DNA of 64,000 nt from Ligustrum vulgare (GCA_963555705.1 OY743170.1:11199096-11263095); one strand, 5' to 3'; shown: positions 22,606 through 33,993, numbered from the stretch's first letter. Notes: generated from the sequence alone by a model not told the origin. Numbers and translations are program-made.

Positions 22606-22966
22606 CAATGTTTAGAAAATCGGAAACCGGTTCGAACCGAAAAAGGCAACGGGTCAAGGGTCAAAAGGTCCAATCGGATCGAACCGGTTTCAATTAAAAT
22701 ATAAAAAATTATTAAAAAATCACAAAAATTCTAAAAACACAAGTTATTTTACAAATAAACTAATATTTACTCATTTAGAAAATAAAATCATACACAAAAA
22801 TAGCTTAAAAAAAAAAACGAAAACCGGTTGAACCAGCCGGTTTTTTCCCGGTTGAATCGGCCGATTTTTTACCGGCCGATTTTTGGGATGAACCGGATCG
22901 ATTTTCCGGCCGGTTCCCGGTTTTTCCTATCGAACCGGCCGGTCCGGTCCGATTTTCTAAACACTG
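22606..22966. mobile_element. hAT-type MITE with perfect 8-bp target duplication
   Basis: This 361-bp element has inverted ends CAATGTTTAGAAAATCGG and, on the other strand, CAGTGTTTAGAAAATCGG (one mismatch). GTATTAAC lies on both sides (22598-22605 and 22967-22974). The CA(G/A)TGTT end and the 8-bp duplication identify a hAT derivative. Its interior is full of AACCGGTTCGAACCGG-type palindromes, giving a GC-rich patch in AT-rich DNA. It is non-coding. Confidence 0.85.
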
Positions 22967-22974
22967 GTATTAAC

Positions 22975-24400
22975 TTCTAAACAGAAAGTATAATCACAAA
23001 ATCTTTTTATTTGTCTCTCTTTAATCTCCAAGATTTTGAAAAAAATTAATAAAAAAAATCTTTTACATTATAATTTTGTTTCTTCTATATTTTTCTTCCC
23101 TCTTTCATGTTATTTTTAGAAATCTTAAACCTACGACTAAATAAATCATTATTTTTATTCCCTTCAACTTGTTAATTTTTTTTTCTTTTTAATATTTGGA
23201 CTCTCCTCTTTTTTATCATTTCCTTCAATTTTTCTATGAAAATAGATCCAATTAAAATTTTATAAGGTCTTATGGAAAAATAATAATTAAATTGTATCAA
23301 AATAAATAATAATTAAGTAAAGTAATTCTAGAACTTTTTCTAGAAAGATTTATATATTCAAAAATATTAATTAAAAGTCAATCGAAATCTATAAAAAATT
23401 GTATATTAAAAATATTAAAAAATTTATGAACATAGTACAATTTTTATATCGATATGAAACGTGATTTTATTTTTCTTTCCTTTTATCACAAATATTTCTC
23501 TATATTAAAACTATTTATTTCCCAAATCGCATCTTTTGATTCACTTGATATATGATTATTATTAAAAATTAACATTCACGTCATAGGAAAATTAGTCTAT
23601 TAATATTCAAAATTCTCAATTGTAAAAACAAAAATTTGTAAAAGTTTTTGAAAGTTTATGAAAGTCTTTGAAATTTTATGAAAGTTCTTTAAATAAAAAT
23701 TTATAAATTTTTTTGAAAGTCTATAAATCCACAAGAGTTAATAAAATATAATGAAATCTATTAAACAAAGTACATTAAAAAAGTGATTAAATATTTTTCA
23801 AAATTACATTGAATAAACCCTATTTTGTTAGAGTTGGTTCTATTGATGTGGTAATGCAATCATATCCACGCGCATCATATAGTTCTAGTAAAGCGAGGTT
23901 AAAATTAAATTTTCTTTATACATACGTCACGACTCTCACTTTTTTAAGAAAGGTAACTCAAAACGGGTTAAAATATTATATGTGAGGTCAATCGTATACT
24001 TTATCGTACATAAATCATTTATTTCAGGCGTGTCAATGATGATTAGGTCTAGAGTATAACTTTTTTTCATAGAATTTCAAAAATTATTATTCCCGAACCC
24101 AAGGAGTGACTAAAGACATGAAAGGGGTTTGTTAAAGAGGAAATTACACCAAGTTTTAAAAATCCAAATTCACGAAACAGACAAAACTTATATAATTTCA
24201 AATTTCAGATTGTAATTATAACAATTAATTAATTAATAAATAAAATAATAATATTTTGAAACTAGATTAATCACTCAAAAATCAAACCCTATCCTAGTTT
24301 CAATCCCACACCACCTGAACCTAATCCTCTCTCTCCCCTTTGTTACATCCCTCCCTGATTCAACAGAAGATTATGCCATCGTCGTCGCTACCCCCCTCAT
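22975..24400. other. AT-rich DNA, no gene seen
   Basis: The stretch from 22975 to 24400 has only short random frames. It contains a repetitive AAAGT(C/T)TATGAAAGTCTTTGAAA region around 23630-23720, echoing a similar CTTTTAAAAGTC region at 22360-22560; this may be related low-complexity DNA of the Helitron remnant. Confidence 0.45.
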
Positions 24401-24410
24401 GGCCACACCC

Positions 24411-25315
24411 CTAGAGGTGAACAAATAAACCGTCACCTGTTAAATCGAACCAAACCAAATCATTTTTGTGGTTTGGTTTAATTCGATTTCAAACGCGAAA
24501 TGGTTTGGTTTGATTTGAAAAAATTTCAATCCGCTTTAAACGATTTGATTTAGGTTTCAATTATCGAAACCACAACCCACCAAATTTTAAACAAATTATA
24601 AAAAATGAGTGCATGAAAAACTTATCAAATTCAGATTGTTATTGAAACATTTAAGTCATTTTAAGTGCTGCTTTGATTTCTTTTTCCAGCAAAAATGAGT
24701 TATAGAATAACTTTTATTAAAATTTGGACGTGTTCTTCAAAGATTTCTAGCCTTTGTTAATTGCAAAAAATGTGAAATTTTTTCAGTAATAAAGCTATGC
24801 GCTAAGAACATGTTTTTGCCCATAGTTGCTTGCGCAACTTTGTCCATTGCTTCTTTGACCTTCTTTGCTCGAGATCAAGTCATCGGTCCTTTTTCCACAA
24901 TCAACAGGTCCTTACTCAAGCTTGTGCATGAACTCTGTATCACATCAAATTCCCTTACCATGTGAGTTGCATCTCAAAAAAAAAAATGCAAGAGCACCTT
25001 TTGACGTAATCTACGTAATGGTTGGTGTTGATCCTACACTTAATGTTGTGTATCAATTACGAAATCTATGATCTTTGCTATGGTAGATTAATCATTCATT
25101 CATTCTTGCATTATCGTACAAGAATATAACTTTGCTTGGGATGTACTAATTTATTTGATTGCAAACCGCGGTTTTAAACAAAACCAAGCCGCAAAAATTG
25201 GTTTGGTTCGATTTGGTTTAGAAAATGAAATGTTTGGTTTGGAGAAATTTAAAACCGTTTTAAACGGTTTGACTTGAAATTTTGCTAAAAACCACCCAAA
25301 TCAAACCGCCGCTAG
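24411..25315. mobile_element. Possible hAT-like element with AACC/GGTTTGG ends
   Basis: The left border CTAGAGGTGAACAAATAAACCG is followed by AACCAAACCAAATC repeats, and the right side carries the inverse kind (GGTTTGGTTC, then ACCCAAATCAAACCGCCGCTAG). The style matches small hAT derivatives whose ends mimic GGTTTGGTT. No target duplication was found, so the borders are uncertain. The interior contains an open frame at 24865-25071 without recognisable homology. Confidence 0.35.
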
Positions 25316-25465
25316 ACTCTGTCCCTGGTTCGAACGTCATTGGTTCAAGAAACGTGACCCCGCAACTTACCTAGAGGCACCGGCTCTGAGAGCGGCAATT
25401 TTGAAGGTAATGTGATGCAGCGACTTACCTAGAGGCAACGACGACGCAGCTGGTATATCGAAGGA

Positions 25466-26272
25466 GGGATTTGCCAAATATAAGGTTTATCCAAACTTTA
25501 TCTGGTGTAATCCCGGATTTTCTTGGGGATTTGCCAAATATAAGGTTTCTCAACTTATCAAGAAATGGGTATAATGGGGAGATCCCTTCAGTTTTGTTCA
25601 AGAATTGTTACCAGACAGGGTTTGTTTCTCTAGCACATAACAATCTTTCGGGTGCCATCCCCGAGTCGACTGCTAGTTGTAGGAATCTTAAGGGAATAGG
25701 TTTGTCTTTTAACAGTCTTAAAGAAGTTGCCTGCAGAACTTTGTGGCATTCCAGGGATAGTGTACTTATCAGTGAGAACTGGGAAGAGCTCTCGTGTTAA
25801 TAATCCGGAGTTCTATTGGCCGAGAAGGTTTCAAATAGCATTAGGGACAGCAAGAGCCTTAACCTACCTTCACCATGACTGCAGACCTCCAGTTCTTCAT
25901 CTCAATGTCAAGTCCAGTAATACACTCCTGGATGAGAACTACAATAGTACAATGCCAAACCCAAACTGTCTGATTCTGGCTTGGGAATGTTTCTTCCTCT
26001 GCAGAAATATTCACAATGCGGTTGGGTACATTGCACCCGAGTTAATTATCTCAAAGTTCAAGCAAATTGATAATTGATAAATGTGATGTTTATAGTTTTA
26101 GGGTGATTCTCGTGGAGTTGAATTTGATGGAAAAGGGTTCTGCTTCCTACTGTTGCGAGGATTAGCAGTTATGAATTGATTAAAGTTATGAAGTTGTGTT
26201 AACTATGATATCTGCTTGTGAAACTCCTTCGTGGAGGCCAAGCATGAATCAGGTTCTTGAGTCTAAGAAATA
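25466..26272 (+). pseudogene. LRR receptor-like kinase pseudogene (At1g12460-like)
   Basis: Translation gives leucine-rich repeats at 25471-25740 (IRFLNLSRNGYNGEIP, FVSLAHNNLSGAIPESTASC, LKGIGLSFNSL). After a frame change comes PAELCGIPGIVYLSV. It then passes directly to the kinase catalytic loop at 25801-25950 (RFQIALGTARALTYLHHDC, PPVLHLNVKSSNTLLDE), on to AVGYIAPEL near 26020-26045, then CDVYSFRVILVEL near 26085, and ends with CETPSWRPSMNQVLES. The membrane segment and the kinase N-lobe are missing. The catalytic-loop Asp of HRD is Asn (HLNVKSS), as in this naturally atypical subfamily as I remember it. A 24-bp piece beginning GGGATTTGCCAAATATAAGG is duplicated at 25466 and 25524. Several stops confirm a dead copy. 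Family placement is from memory. Confidence 0.8.
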
Positions 26273-26304
26273 GTTTCAAGATGATTCACGGAATGCGTAA
26301 TGAA

Positions 26305-26625
26305 AAATTTAGATAATTGTGACTAAAAAATATTTGCTACCTATTAATTTGTAAAGTAGTGAACAAAAAATAGTTGAATTCAATTAAATTAACATTTATT
26401 GACCTACTGATTTGATAAGTTGTGACTTTGAAATCAATCTTGACTTAAAAAATTGTTAATGTAGCTTAAAAATAAGCTCGATTTGTGGTCTAATATTTTT
26501 ATTGTTTGTGACCCTAAAATATTTTGACAAAAATGGTAGTTATGATCTTAAAAATGATGATTGTGACTTAAACTATTTGTATTCATTATTTTGTGACCTG
26601 AGATTTTATAATGTTGTAACCTTAA
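26305..26625 (-). repeat. Small field of TTGTGAC repeats
   Basis: TTGTGAC or close variants recur every 20 to 60 bases, in the same orientation as the field at 49380-50880. It follows directly after the receptor-kinase pseudogene. Nothing else is visible here. Confidence 0.5.
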
Positions 26626-26629
26626 TATT

Positions 26630-28140
26630 TATAATTAATAAAATATTTATAATTATTTAATCTTAATTACAATCTGATTTTTGAAATTATACAAGTTTCA
26701 TCTCAATTTTAAAATTTGGATTTATAATCACATTATTTATGTATTTTTTCCTTTGTTATATAGTTGGTAGATGGTTATGGAGGTGGAGTGGGCTATGTTT
26801 TTTTCATGGTGTTTCATGTTTGACTTAGGCTTGGAACTCCTATGTTTTCTTTTTCGTTTTATTCTTTTGCACAGATCTACTTGTTTCTTTACTTTTTGGA
26901 ATGTAATGTTTACCTAAATTCATTCAAACAAATTTTGCCAAACCCACTTTTCTTCATTGGATTGACATTCACCGAATTGATTGCATATATATATGCCATA
27001 TATTTTAATATTCTTGGCCTACAAGGTGGTTGATTAGATTTCAGAAATTCAAAGGTTGTTCAACAACTATCTACATTTAAAATTGTATTTTCAAGATTCT
27101 TCACGGTGTAATTTATTTGTAAATTGGGAAACCCATATTTCTTGGATTGGTTAGTATTCTAGTCACCATAACAATTTTCTTCACAAGCAAAAATAATGTA
27201 GTAGTTTTGAGTTTTATCAAAGTGTATAATTAGGCCATTTCACATTATCAGTATGAATTCCAATATTAAGTGTTTAAATTTTCGTATCAATTATTTCAAT
27301 TACTCAAAAAATAAAAATAAAGACAATTCATTCTTAAGATCTCAATGCAACTGTGTTAATTTAAGATTTATACTCCAATTTCTTATTTTATACAGGCTTC
27401 TGTGGTCTAATGAAGTAAATAGCAATGCACTGGTGAAAGATGCAAATAAATTGACGGTATTGAACAAAATTTTAACTTATTTTTCTTAATATTGTAACGA
27501 ACAATCTAATCTTGCATACCAAATACATCATTTTAGAGATTTTGAAGATTACATGATCTTGAAATAGTGTTTTTTTTTTTTTTTAAATGTAAATTTCAAT
27601 TGTACTTGTCTAGTACTCTATACCAACCTTTACGAATTTTTCGCATACGAGTGTTTCTAGTTTCGTATTCGGATCCCTTTACAATTTCCCCCGGTTTGAT
27701 AAAACTCATTTTTATACTTATTTTGAACCACATTCACACAAATAAAAACCCAGAACTTTTCTCCTAAAAATAACTATTAAAAATCCATTTTCCCAAATAA
27801 TAATTATTAAACAATGTGAAGGACAGTTGATTGCTTACATTAGCATGTTTGGCTCTGCTTCTTTTGTAGAATTTTTTTTTTTTTTTTTACTTATTTCAAT
27901 CATATCAATCTTTCTGTCATATAATCTCGTCCCTTTGCCTTGTTATTGAAGGAGGTATCTTCATTAGTTTTTAGACTATGATTTTGTAGTATCCAGGTTC
28001 TTCGTAGAATTATTACCCAACGCAAGAGCGACAAGAGAAACAGTTACAACTTCAACTTACAGCAAACCGTTTTTCTCTAGCGATCCATAACCGTGTAAGA
28101 TCTAACAGTACATCTCCAGATAGACAAAATACAAAAATTT
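26630..28140. other. Intergenic DNA, no gene seen
   Basis: Open frames at 26842-27033, 27253-27489 and 27567-27767 are AT-rich and hydrophobic by composition, with no recognisable domain. Poly(T) runs occur near 27570 and 27870. The last few hundred bases probably hold the 3' flank of the minus-strand gene that ends at 28204. Confidence 0.5.
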
Positions 28141-28203
28141 ACTACCTAGTAAAGTATCACATTCTTTAAGGGGAAAGTGGAAAAAGAAGTCCGTACCTTG
28201 TAT

Positions 28204-28762
28204 TCACAGGTCAACATACGATGAATGGTGAATACACATGAACCACTGACCTTCAATCCTCTCAAAAACATTTGTGGCAAAATGTCGTGCCCAGATATTC
28301 CCCTTCTTCTTAACCATTTCAATGCACGTGACATACCCTGCGTCGCCTCTAACATGAGCTTGAACGTCTTTAATCTCAATATCTAGCGGAAAATCATAGT
28401 CCGCCCATACGAATTCCCAACTCCCCATTACAAGGTCATTTCCAGATATGCCACTGACACCAGGATGCACAACACACACATGCTCACCCTTGGACCAGAG
28501 AGCTTGCATAGCAACCAAATCTCCGTTTCTAAATGAATTATAAAATCTTTCATTCGCTCCTAATACTGAAGCCTTGCTATCCTCTTGGAGAGTTTTAAGG
28601 CTATCCCTGATTTTTGCTGCTTGGGCATAGTTTTCTTCTTCAATAGCAATCTGTAGTTGTTGCTCCAATGTCTCACCACTCAAAGTCTCATCAGAGTTGC
28701 CAGCTTTAACTTGACATGATCTCAATGAACGTGATTGGGAAGGGTGCCTGAAAGGTACTGTT
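28204..28762 (-). CDS. UVR motif plus SnoaL/NTF2-like domain protein, last exon
   Basis: The exon runs leftward from an acceptor (TTTATTTGTTCAG, AG at 28764-28763) to a TGA at 28206-28204 and encodes about 186 residues. After a basic, serine-rich stretch (HPSQSRSLRSCQVKAG) comes a UVR motif (LEQQLQIAIEEENYAQAAKI, then RDSL). A SnoaL_3/NTF2-like fold follows, with NERFYNSFRNGDLVAMQALW, VCVVHPGVSGISG, and WARHFATNVFER near the end, closing HHSSYVDL. The frame continues upstream only into the intron, so the true start is in another exon; one candidate is at 33715-33765. Function is not established to my knowledge; the basic serine-rich front suggests a plastid transit peptide, and the UVR motif may mediate protein contact. 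It is intact and probably functional. Confidence 0.82.
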
Positions 28763-28954
28763 CTGAACAAATAAATTAATCCACCTTATAGCTAACAGCA
28801 AAACTAAAACGAGATCGCTGTGCACGGATATAGCATTTAGTAAGCAAGACTTTGAAAGGTACTGTTCTGAACAAATAAATTAGTCCACCTTATAGCTAAC
28901 AGCAAAACTAAAACGAGATCACTGTGCATGGATATAGCATTTAGTCAGCAAGAC
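28749..28954. repeat. 102-bp tandem duplication spanning a splice acceptor
   Basis: 28749-28850 and 28853-28954 are nearly identical (only a few substitutions). Each unit carries the polypyrimidine tract and TTGTTCAG acceptor of the UVR/SnoaL gene's last exon plus 13 bases of exon. The acceptor nearer the exon body (28763-28764) leads straight into the long frame. Confidence 0.9.
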
Positions 28955-28959
28955 ATATC

Positions 28960-29350
28960 CAAAGTATCTATAGTAGCCAAGAAGCCAAGAAGTGAATGCA
29001 TCAAGACAAGCAGAACCCAAAAAAATGCCTAATTTGGGTGAAACTCAATAAACTCAAAAAATAATCAGACGCATTGATAAAGACAAAAAAATGTGTATAT
29101 CTTTTATAAAGTTTGCTCTAAGCCCAAATAAAGGAGGGAAGTTTTGATAGGTTGACAATTCAAGTAAAGGGAAATTCTAGGAAATTGATTTCAAATCTAC
29201 CATGTTATGTGGCAATGAACGTTGAGAAGACAATGTAGAAGATGAATATAGGAAAAATTATGATACTAACATGGAAGTGTAAGCACACAAGAATGGATAA
29301 AAGGAAAAAGTTAAGACTTTGTTTCATTAAGCTTAAAAAGTTTAGTTAAA
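28960..29350. other. Intron or intergenic DNA, nothing recognised
   Basis: No coding features are visible. It probably lies within the intron of the UVR/SnoaL gene if the candidate first exon at 33715 is right. Confidence 0.4.
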
Positions 29351-29356
29351 GTATAA

Positions 29357-29534
29357 CCTCTGTTTGATTCCCTTAATTTTTAACTTTTTCTACAGTACTC
29401 AATTTTAACCACATTTTAAAAATAAAATAATCTATACATAAACCCAAAAATTTTCTCTCCTTCTCAACCAACGATATCACATTAATCACTATTCAAAACT
29501 CTCTTTTTCCCAAACAATGGGAATCAAACGAAGG
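29357..29534. mobile_element. Small MITE with TCTGTTTGATTCCC ends
   Basis: The 178-bp stretch has inverted ends CCTCTGTTTGATTCCC and, on the other strand, CCTTCGTTTGATTCCC (two mismatches). The GTTTGATTCCC style recalls PIF/Harbinger-type elements, but the flanks do not show a clear TAA or TTA duplication. Confidence 0.6.
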
Positions 29535-29639
29535 CATATTTTAATCTAAATAATATTTTACTGTTGATATTTTAAACAAGTTTTATTTATTTTTTTACTT
29601 CCAAAATTAATAACTATTTTTACTTAAAGCAAGAAGTTT

Positions 29640-30640
29640 CGAAACAAAAATTTACTTCAACTCAATTTTCCTTTTTTAAGTACAGACGGATACACTCCAA
29701 CAAGTGGAGGTAGCACCTATTGAGCATAAATTAGGAAAACAACATCTTGATTCCTAAAAATGTTCAACACATTTTGCTTGGGCCTAAAAAAGCTCTCGTA
29801 AAAAAGGCAGCATAATTCCTATTTGAACAAGATAGTACAAAGAGAGCCAAAATTGCATAAACTGAGAGGTATGAGAAAGACTTCATATTCTAATATCTTT
29901 CAAAAAACTAATCACTAAACTGAAGAGAATAATGAAAAAAAACTCATTTGGTTGATTCCAAGTTCAATAATAGTAAGGTTTAGTAATAGTGGTTGTTTTC
30001 TGTTGTAGGGGAGGAGAGTGGGGTTAACCAAAAAAAAAAAAGAATTTACAGTTCGGGAGAAGTATGTTTGACTATAGGGTTGGATCTGAGAGTTAAGCTG
30101 GAGATAATGGTGATCCAGCTAGCTAGGGGACAGGTTGGGTCGGTGCAAGTCCCCAGTTTTTCTCACTTCCATATCTCAGAGGGAAGAACTCGGTATTCAA
30201 GTCAAGAATTCAGGAAACAAATGTAAATTTCTCTTATGGTAATGCATGTTTGGAATGACAGAAATATTGGCATCTTTGAGACCCATTATAATGAAGTTTA
30301 TGGGAAAAATATATTTTGGAATAGTAATTTTTTGGAGAATATTTGGTTAAAAAATAGGGATTTTTTTTGAGTTACGTGCAATATTATTTTATTGGATAAT
30401 GTGCAATTGAAAATAAGAGAGAAAAATGTGTTAAATTTTAATGGGGCTCAAACATGGGGTAAATAACTCGCGTAGGAAACAATTAGCCATGTAAACTTGG
30501 AAGCATATAAAAAAAAATTGTTTCTTTCTTCTTTTCTGTGCTGATATAATACACTACATCAGCAAGTCCAGAAACATATGGCACAAAACAAAACTCCAAC
30601 GTCTAGATGGGGCTCGTGGAATGGTCTGAATCCTATATCC
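29640..30640. other. Intron or intergenic DNA with a decayed dispersed repeat
   Basis: No gene is visible. The part at about 30280-30450 resembles 1490-1650 (GTGCAATTGAAAATAAGAGAGAAAAATGTG against GTGTAATTGAAAATAAGGGAG in pieces), a second dispersed AT-rich repeat of unknown class. Confidence 0.4.
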
Positions 30641-30650
30641 ATTAGGTTAA

Positions 30651-31587
30651 TGGGTGGACAAAATAATAGAACCAAACCAGACCAAACTAAACCAAGCGGT
30701 TTGTTTCAGTTCTATATAAAAAAAAATAAAAAATGATTTAGTTCTTATAATCAAGAACCATTTGATTTTGGTTCTGGTTCCGGTTCCGGTACCAGAACCA
30801 AACTCAATTTTTTTATATATATATTTTTTTTACAAATTAGTGGGTATTCATCTCATCAAAAAATTCAAAACTGAAATTACAAATGTGAAATGTACAAAAA
30901 TGTTATTTACCATACATTTTATCTCATTTCCTATTAAACAAAGATTTTAAATCATAAATCTAAATTCTAATTCATTTTTCTTCTTTTCAATTATAGATAC
31001 GCATTCACACTGCTTTATTTGCACTCCTATAACACAGCAATTGTTGCACTCCTTAGTCACCATTGACGGCATTGATATTTATTTTTTAAAATTTATGTAT
31101 ATATAAACATCAGCCCAATTCGTCAATTCTCAAGAGTTAACCCAAACTCAAATTGCAAATTTTATTCCTAACTCACACAGCATCACGATAGAATGGGAGT
31201 CAGAACTTCATCGTAATCTGTATCTATAAGTCTAAACGGCCTTTATGTTCGATTCTCTAAGTTTAAACGAGCTTCTTTCAGGCGAGTTTCTTCTTTTTTG
31301 ACTTAGAATAACATGTTAGTTTTTCTAAATTTTTGTTTTGTTAACTAAAAATTTCATTTTCTATTTAGTAATGATGTAGATGGATTCTAATGAAGAAGGG
31401 GATATAAACAACTTTTAATTTGCATTTATATTATTTAAAAATTCAAGTAATGGTTCCAGAACCAAATCAGAACCGAGCGGTTTGGTTCCACGTCTTTACA
31501 AAAACCAACTGGTTCCATTAGTAAAAAACCATCGATTTATGGTTTGGTTCGGTTCTTTTGGAACCAGAACCAAACCATGTCCACCCC
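30651..31587. mobile_element. hAT-type element with perfect 8-bp target duplication
   Basis: This 937-bp element has ends TGGGTGGACA and, on the other strand, GGGGTGGACA. The 8-bp duplication TAGGTTAA occurs at 30643-30650 and 31588-31595. Both subterminal regions consist of AGAACCAAACC / GGTTTGGTTC repeats in inverted arrangement, the interior is AT-rich, and no transposase is encoded. If the UVR/SnoaL gene extends to 33765, this element lies in its intron. Confidence 0.85.
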
Positions 31588-31739
31588 TAGGTTAAATGCT
31601 TATACCTCCTTAAGGGTTAAAATAGAAAAGAATATTTCACAGAAGAATTGATATGATCCAAGATAGGAGATCAAAAGAGAAATGAAGTTACCATCGATGC
31701 AACAACAATTTAGGTGGGAAAACAAGCAAGTTTCGTTTT

Positions 31740-32545
31740 GGAGTCGAGCCGAGAAGGCGAATGGATCAAGCAAAATCGAAAGGTCGAAGTTTGAAATCCA
31801 GAAACATATTTACGACCGTAAATCATGCAACTCACGGCCGTAAGACTCTATCGGATGAAAATGAAGATTTCCAGCAGATCCTTACTTACGGCCGTAAGAA
31901 ATATCGTCAGCCGTAAATCACGAATAGAAGGTCACTTACGGCCGTAATGTTCATCTTCACGTCTGTGACTGTCAAATTTCCAGAATTACGTAAATTTAGG
32001 TTTAATTCCGTTTTTAATTATTTATTTCCATGTTTTGGGCCCAATTAGCGGCTAAACCTAGTTTTAGGTCAATTTTACACTATATTATCAGTTTTTTCCA
32101 TTGTAAACATTAACTTGGTTATTATTGAAATTAATTTGTGATTTTTCTCTCTAGAAAGGAGGATTTCCTTTTTCTATTCTTGAAGAACAGTCCATTGAAC
32201 TTATCAAATATTTTTCTTGAATATTTGTGGCGTTCCAATCCGAAGCTTATCAAGGAGTTTGACATCCCTTGTAGCGTTTCGAAAACCTCGGTTCTTCAAT
32301 CCGCATCGTCATTCATTGCGTCGTGATTGTTGGGTCTAGGTTCTATCGTCAATTTTATCATTCCAGTATTTTAATTCTTGTATTCTTGTGTTTGTTTGAC
32401 TGAATCTAGATCTTTCCTACGTTTCTAATTCATTATTCAGCGTTTCGTCGAGATTCCCGATTGGGATCGCGTCAAGAATAAAGGCAGATGTAGATTTTAC
32501 TGCATTTCCATTGTCCACATTGTGTTAATAAATTCATCGCTAACT
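31740..32545. mobile_element. LTR-like retroelement sequence with ACGGCCGTAAG motifs
   Basis: This stretch has the feel of a gypsy LTR: repeated palindromic CTTACGGCCGTAAG motifs at about 31815-31960, then GGGCCCAATTAGC, a transcription-like region and R/U5-type text (TGGCGTTCCAATCCGAAGCT, CGAGATTCCCGATTGGGATC). No second LTR, primer site or duplication was found. An ORF at 32138-32326 is not protein-like. Confidence 0.4.
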
Positions 32546-32549
32546 GCAT

Positions 32550-33710
32550 CTAAGAGAAAGAAAAGCTAAAAGTTCGGAATTTATTCTGGCGCTTTAACCA
32601 AGTAAAAGTGATGCGTGGAATAACAGACTCTACATTTCTCTTTACACTTGTGCAAAGAGTTAATATTCTAATGAGTAAAGAGTTGGTGGAAGAAAATAAT
32701 ATTGACAGTCTTAAATCTTATAGATGAAAAAACAGAAGGAACTTACCCAGAGTTGTATGCCATACATTGTGATCGTGGCAACCAGATAAGCAAGATCCTA
32801 CTCCAAAACTGCCAGACAAAACTAATTTGCATTGCTTGTGGGGATGTGAATAATGATAATGAAGCATCCCGGTATGATCAACAGAGCAACGAGGGAAAAA
32901 TCTACATTCGTTGGTGTCAAACATTGCCTACAAACAGAAGGTTCAAGGCTAGTGAGCGTAATTAAACTCTGAAAGTATGCCAAATGACAAATTTCTCATG
33001 CAACCTTCAATTTTTAATATTTATTATTTTTGGATACGTTGCTAGACACCGACTGAAGGGAGGTTTTCTCCCCTACAATTATAATAAAGATTCTGTCTTT
33101 CCGTATGTCTTGTTGTCAGTTTTACCCTGAGTACCCCTCTGATCTGTCTCCTCCATCACTCCTTTTCGGATGCTTCCTTTCCGTTCAATTTTCTCTCCCT
33201 TCTCACCCATATATTCTCACATAACCTTAATTTTACAATGATATACTGGTGATTTAGAACGGCAAAATACAAATATCTAAGAAGTATAAAGTCATTATTA
33301 GTTTCACTTTCAAGATGTACTGAGACAGATCTTACAGTTGGATACATCACAGGAAAGCAGTAAACTAATGTTTATTCTTTTTCCATCAGAGTCCATATTT
33401 ATGAATATACGGGATATGGAACAAGAACTCAAATTTGAATATTTATCCATTTCTGATTGCAATTTTAAACCTAAAAGAAAAGAAAAAAAGAGTCACTATC
33501 CTTGATTCTACATGAACTAAACAAACACATTATCAGGCCTTGCCCAAACATTTAATTTAACTTTATTCTCCAAAAATACTCCTGAATATTTTTAATTTCC
33601 TTCACCTACAAAGTTCAATAATTATCACAGCTAACTCTAAAAAAAAAAAAAAAAAAAAACGTATGGTGGAATAAGAATTAATTTCCTTGTATACGAGGGG
33701 GAAAATTCAC
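32550..33710. other. Intron or intergenic DNA, no gene recognised
   Basis: An overlapping pair of short frames at 32702-32965 (plus) and 32718-32924 (minus) has gene-like composition. The minus strand also shows a good donor, CTCTGG|GTAAGTTC, near 32745, so an internal exon of the UVR/SnoaL gene is conceivable. Its phase does not complete the frame by itself, and I recognise no domain. A poly(A) run is at about 33640-33659. Confidence 0.3.
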
Positions 33711-33714
33711 TTAC

Positions 33715-33765
33715 GTTATTGAAGAAATTAGGTCGACTGAAAGATACGGCCGCGAATGCTTCCAT
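33715..33765 (-). CDS. Candidate first coding exon of the UVR/SnoaL gene
   Basis: The minus strand reads ATG followed by a 17-residue frame, MEAFAAVSFSRPNFFNN. It ends at a strong donor (AATAAC|GTAAGTG, GT at 33714-33713). Such an alanine- and serine-rich start suits a plastid transit peptide, and the downstream gene is in the same orientation. The donor is phase 0, while the acceptor at 28763 requires two leading bases, so at least one more exon, or a different partner, must exist. I saw no clear internal exon. The assignment is inference. Confidence 0.35.
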
Positions 33766-33940
33766 TAGTTAGAATTTCACAAATCTTCAAGTAACCAATT
33801 GCTAATGCAGAGAGAATTAAATGAATGATTGAAAATTGAACGGTACAGGAGAAAAAGAAATTGCGAAAAAATGTTTCTAGGTTCTTGGCAGGTACGAGAG
33901 TTGTTTGGTTGACTGGGTGGTGATCTAAATGAACTTCCTA

Positions 33941-33993
33941 AATTGGACAACCAAGTGAACACTCAATTGAGAGCTTCACTTGGTTGTTCAATT
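33941..33993. repeat. 19-bp-arm hairpin upstream of the candidate exon
   Basis: AATTGGACAACCAAGTGAA at 33941-33959 pairs with TTCACTTGGTTGTTCAATT at 33975-33993 (18 of 19 positions) around a 15-base loop. It may be a tiny MITE or a cruciform in the promoter region of the minus-strand gene. Confidence 0.75.

Noticed and set aside
28763..28770. Start of the UVR/SnoaL protein inside the frame (TTG at 28770)
   Set aside because: The codon is TTG and lies in the intron polypyrimidine/acceptor sequence; the real start must be in an upstream exon.
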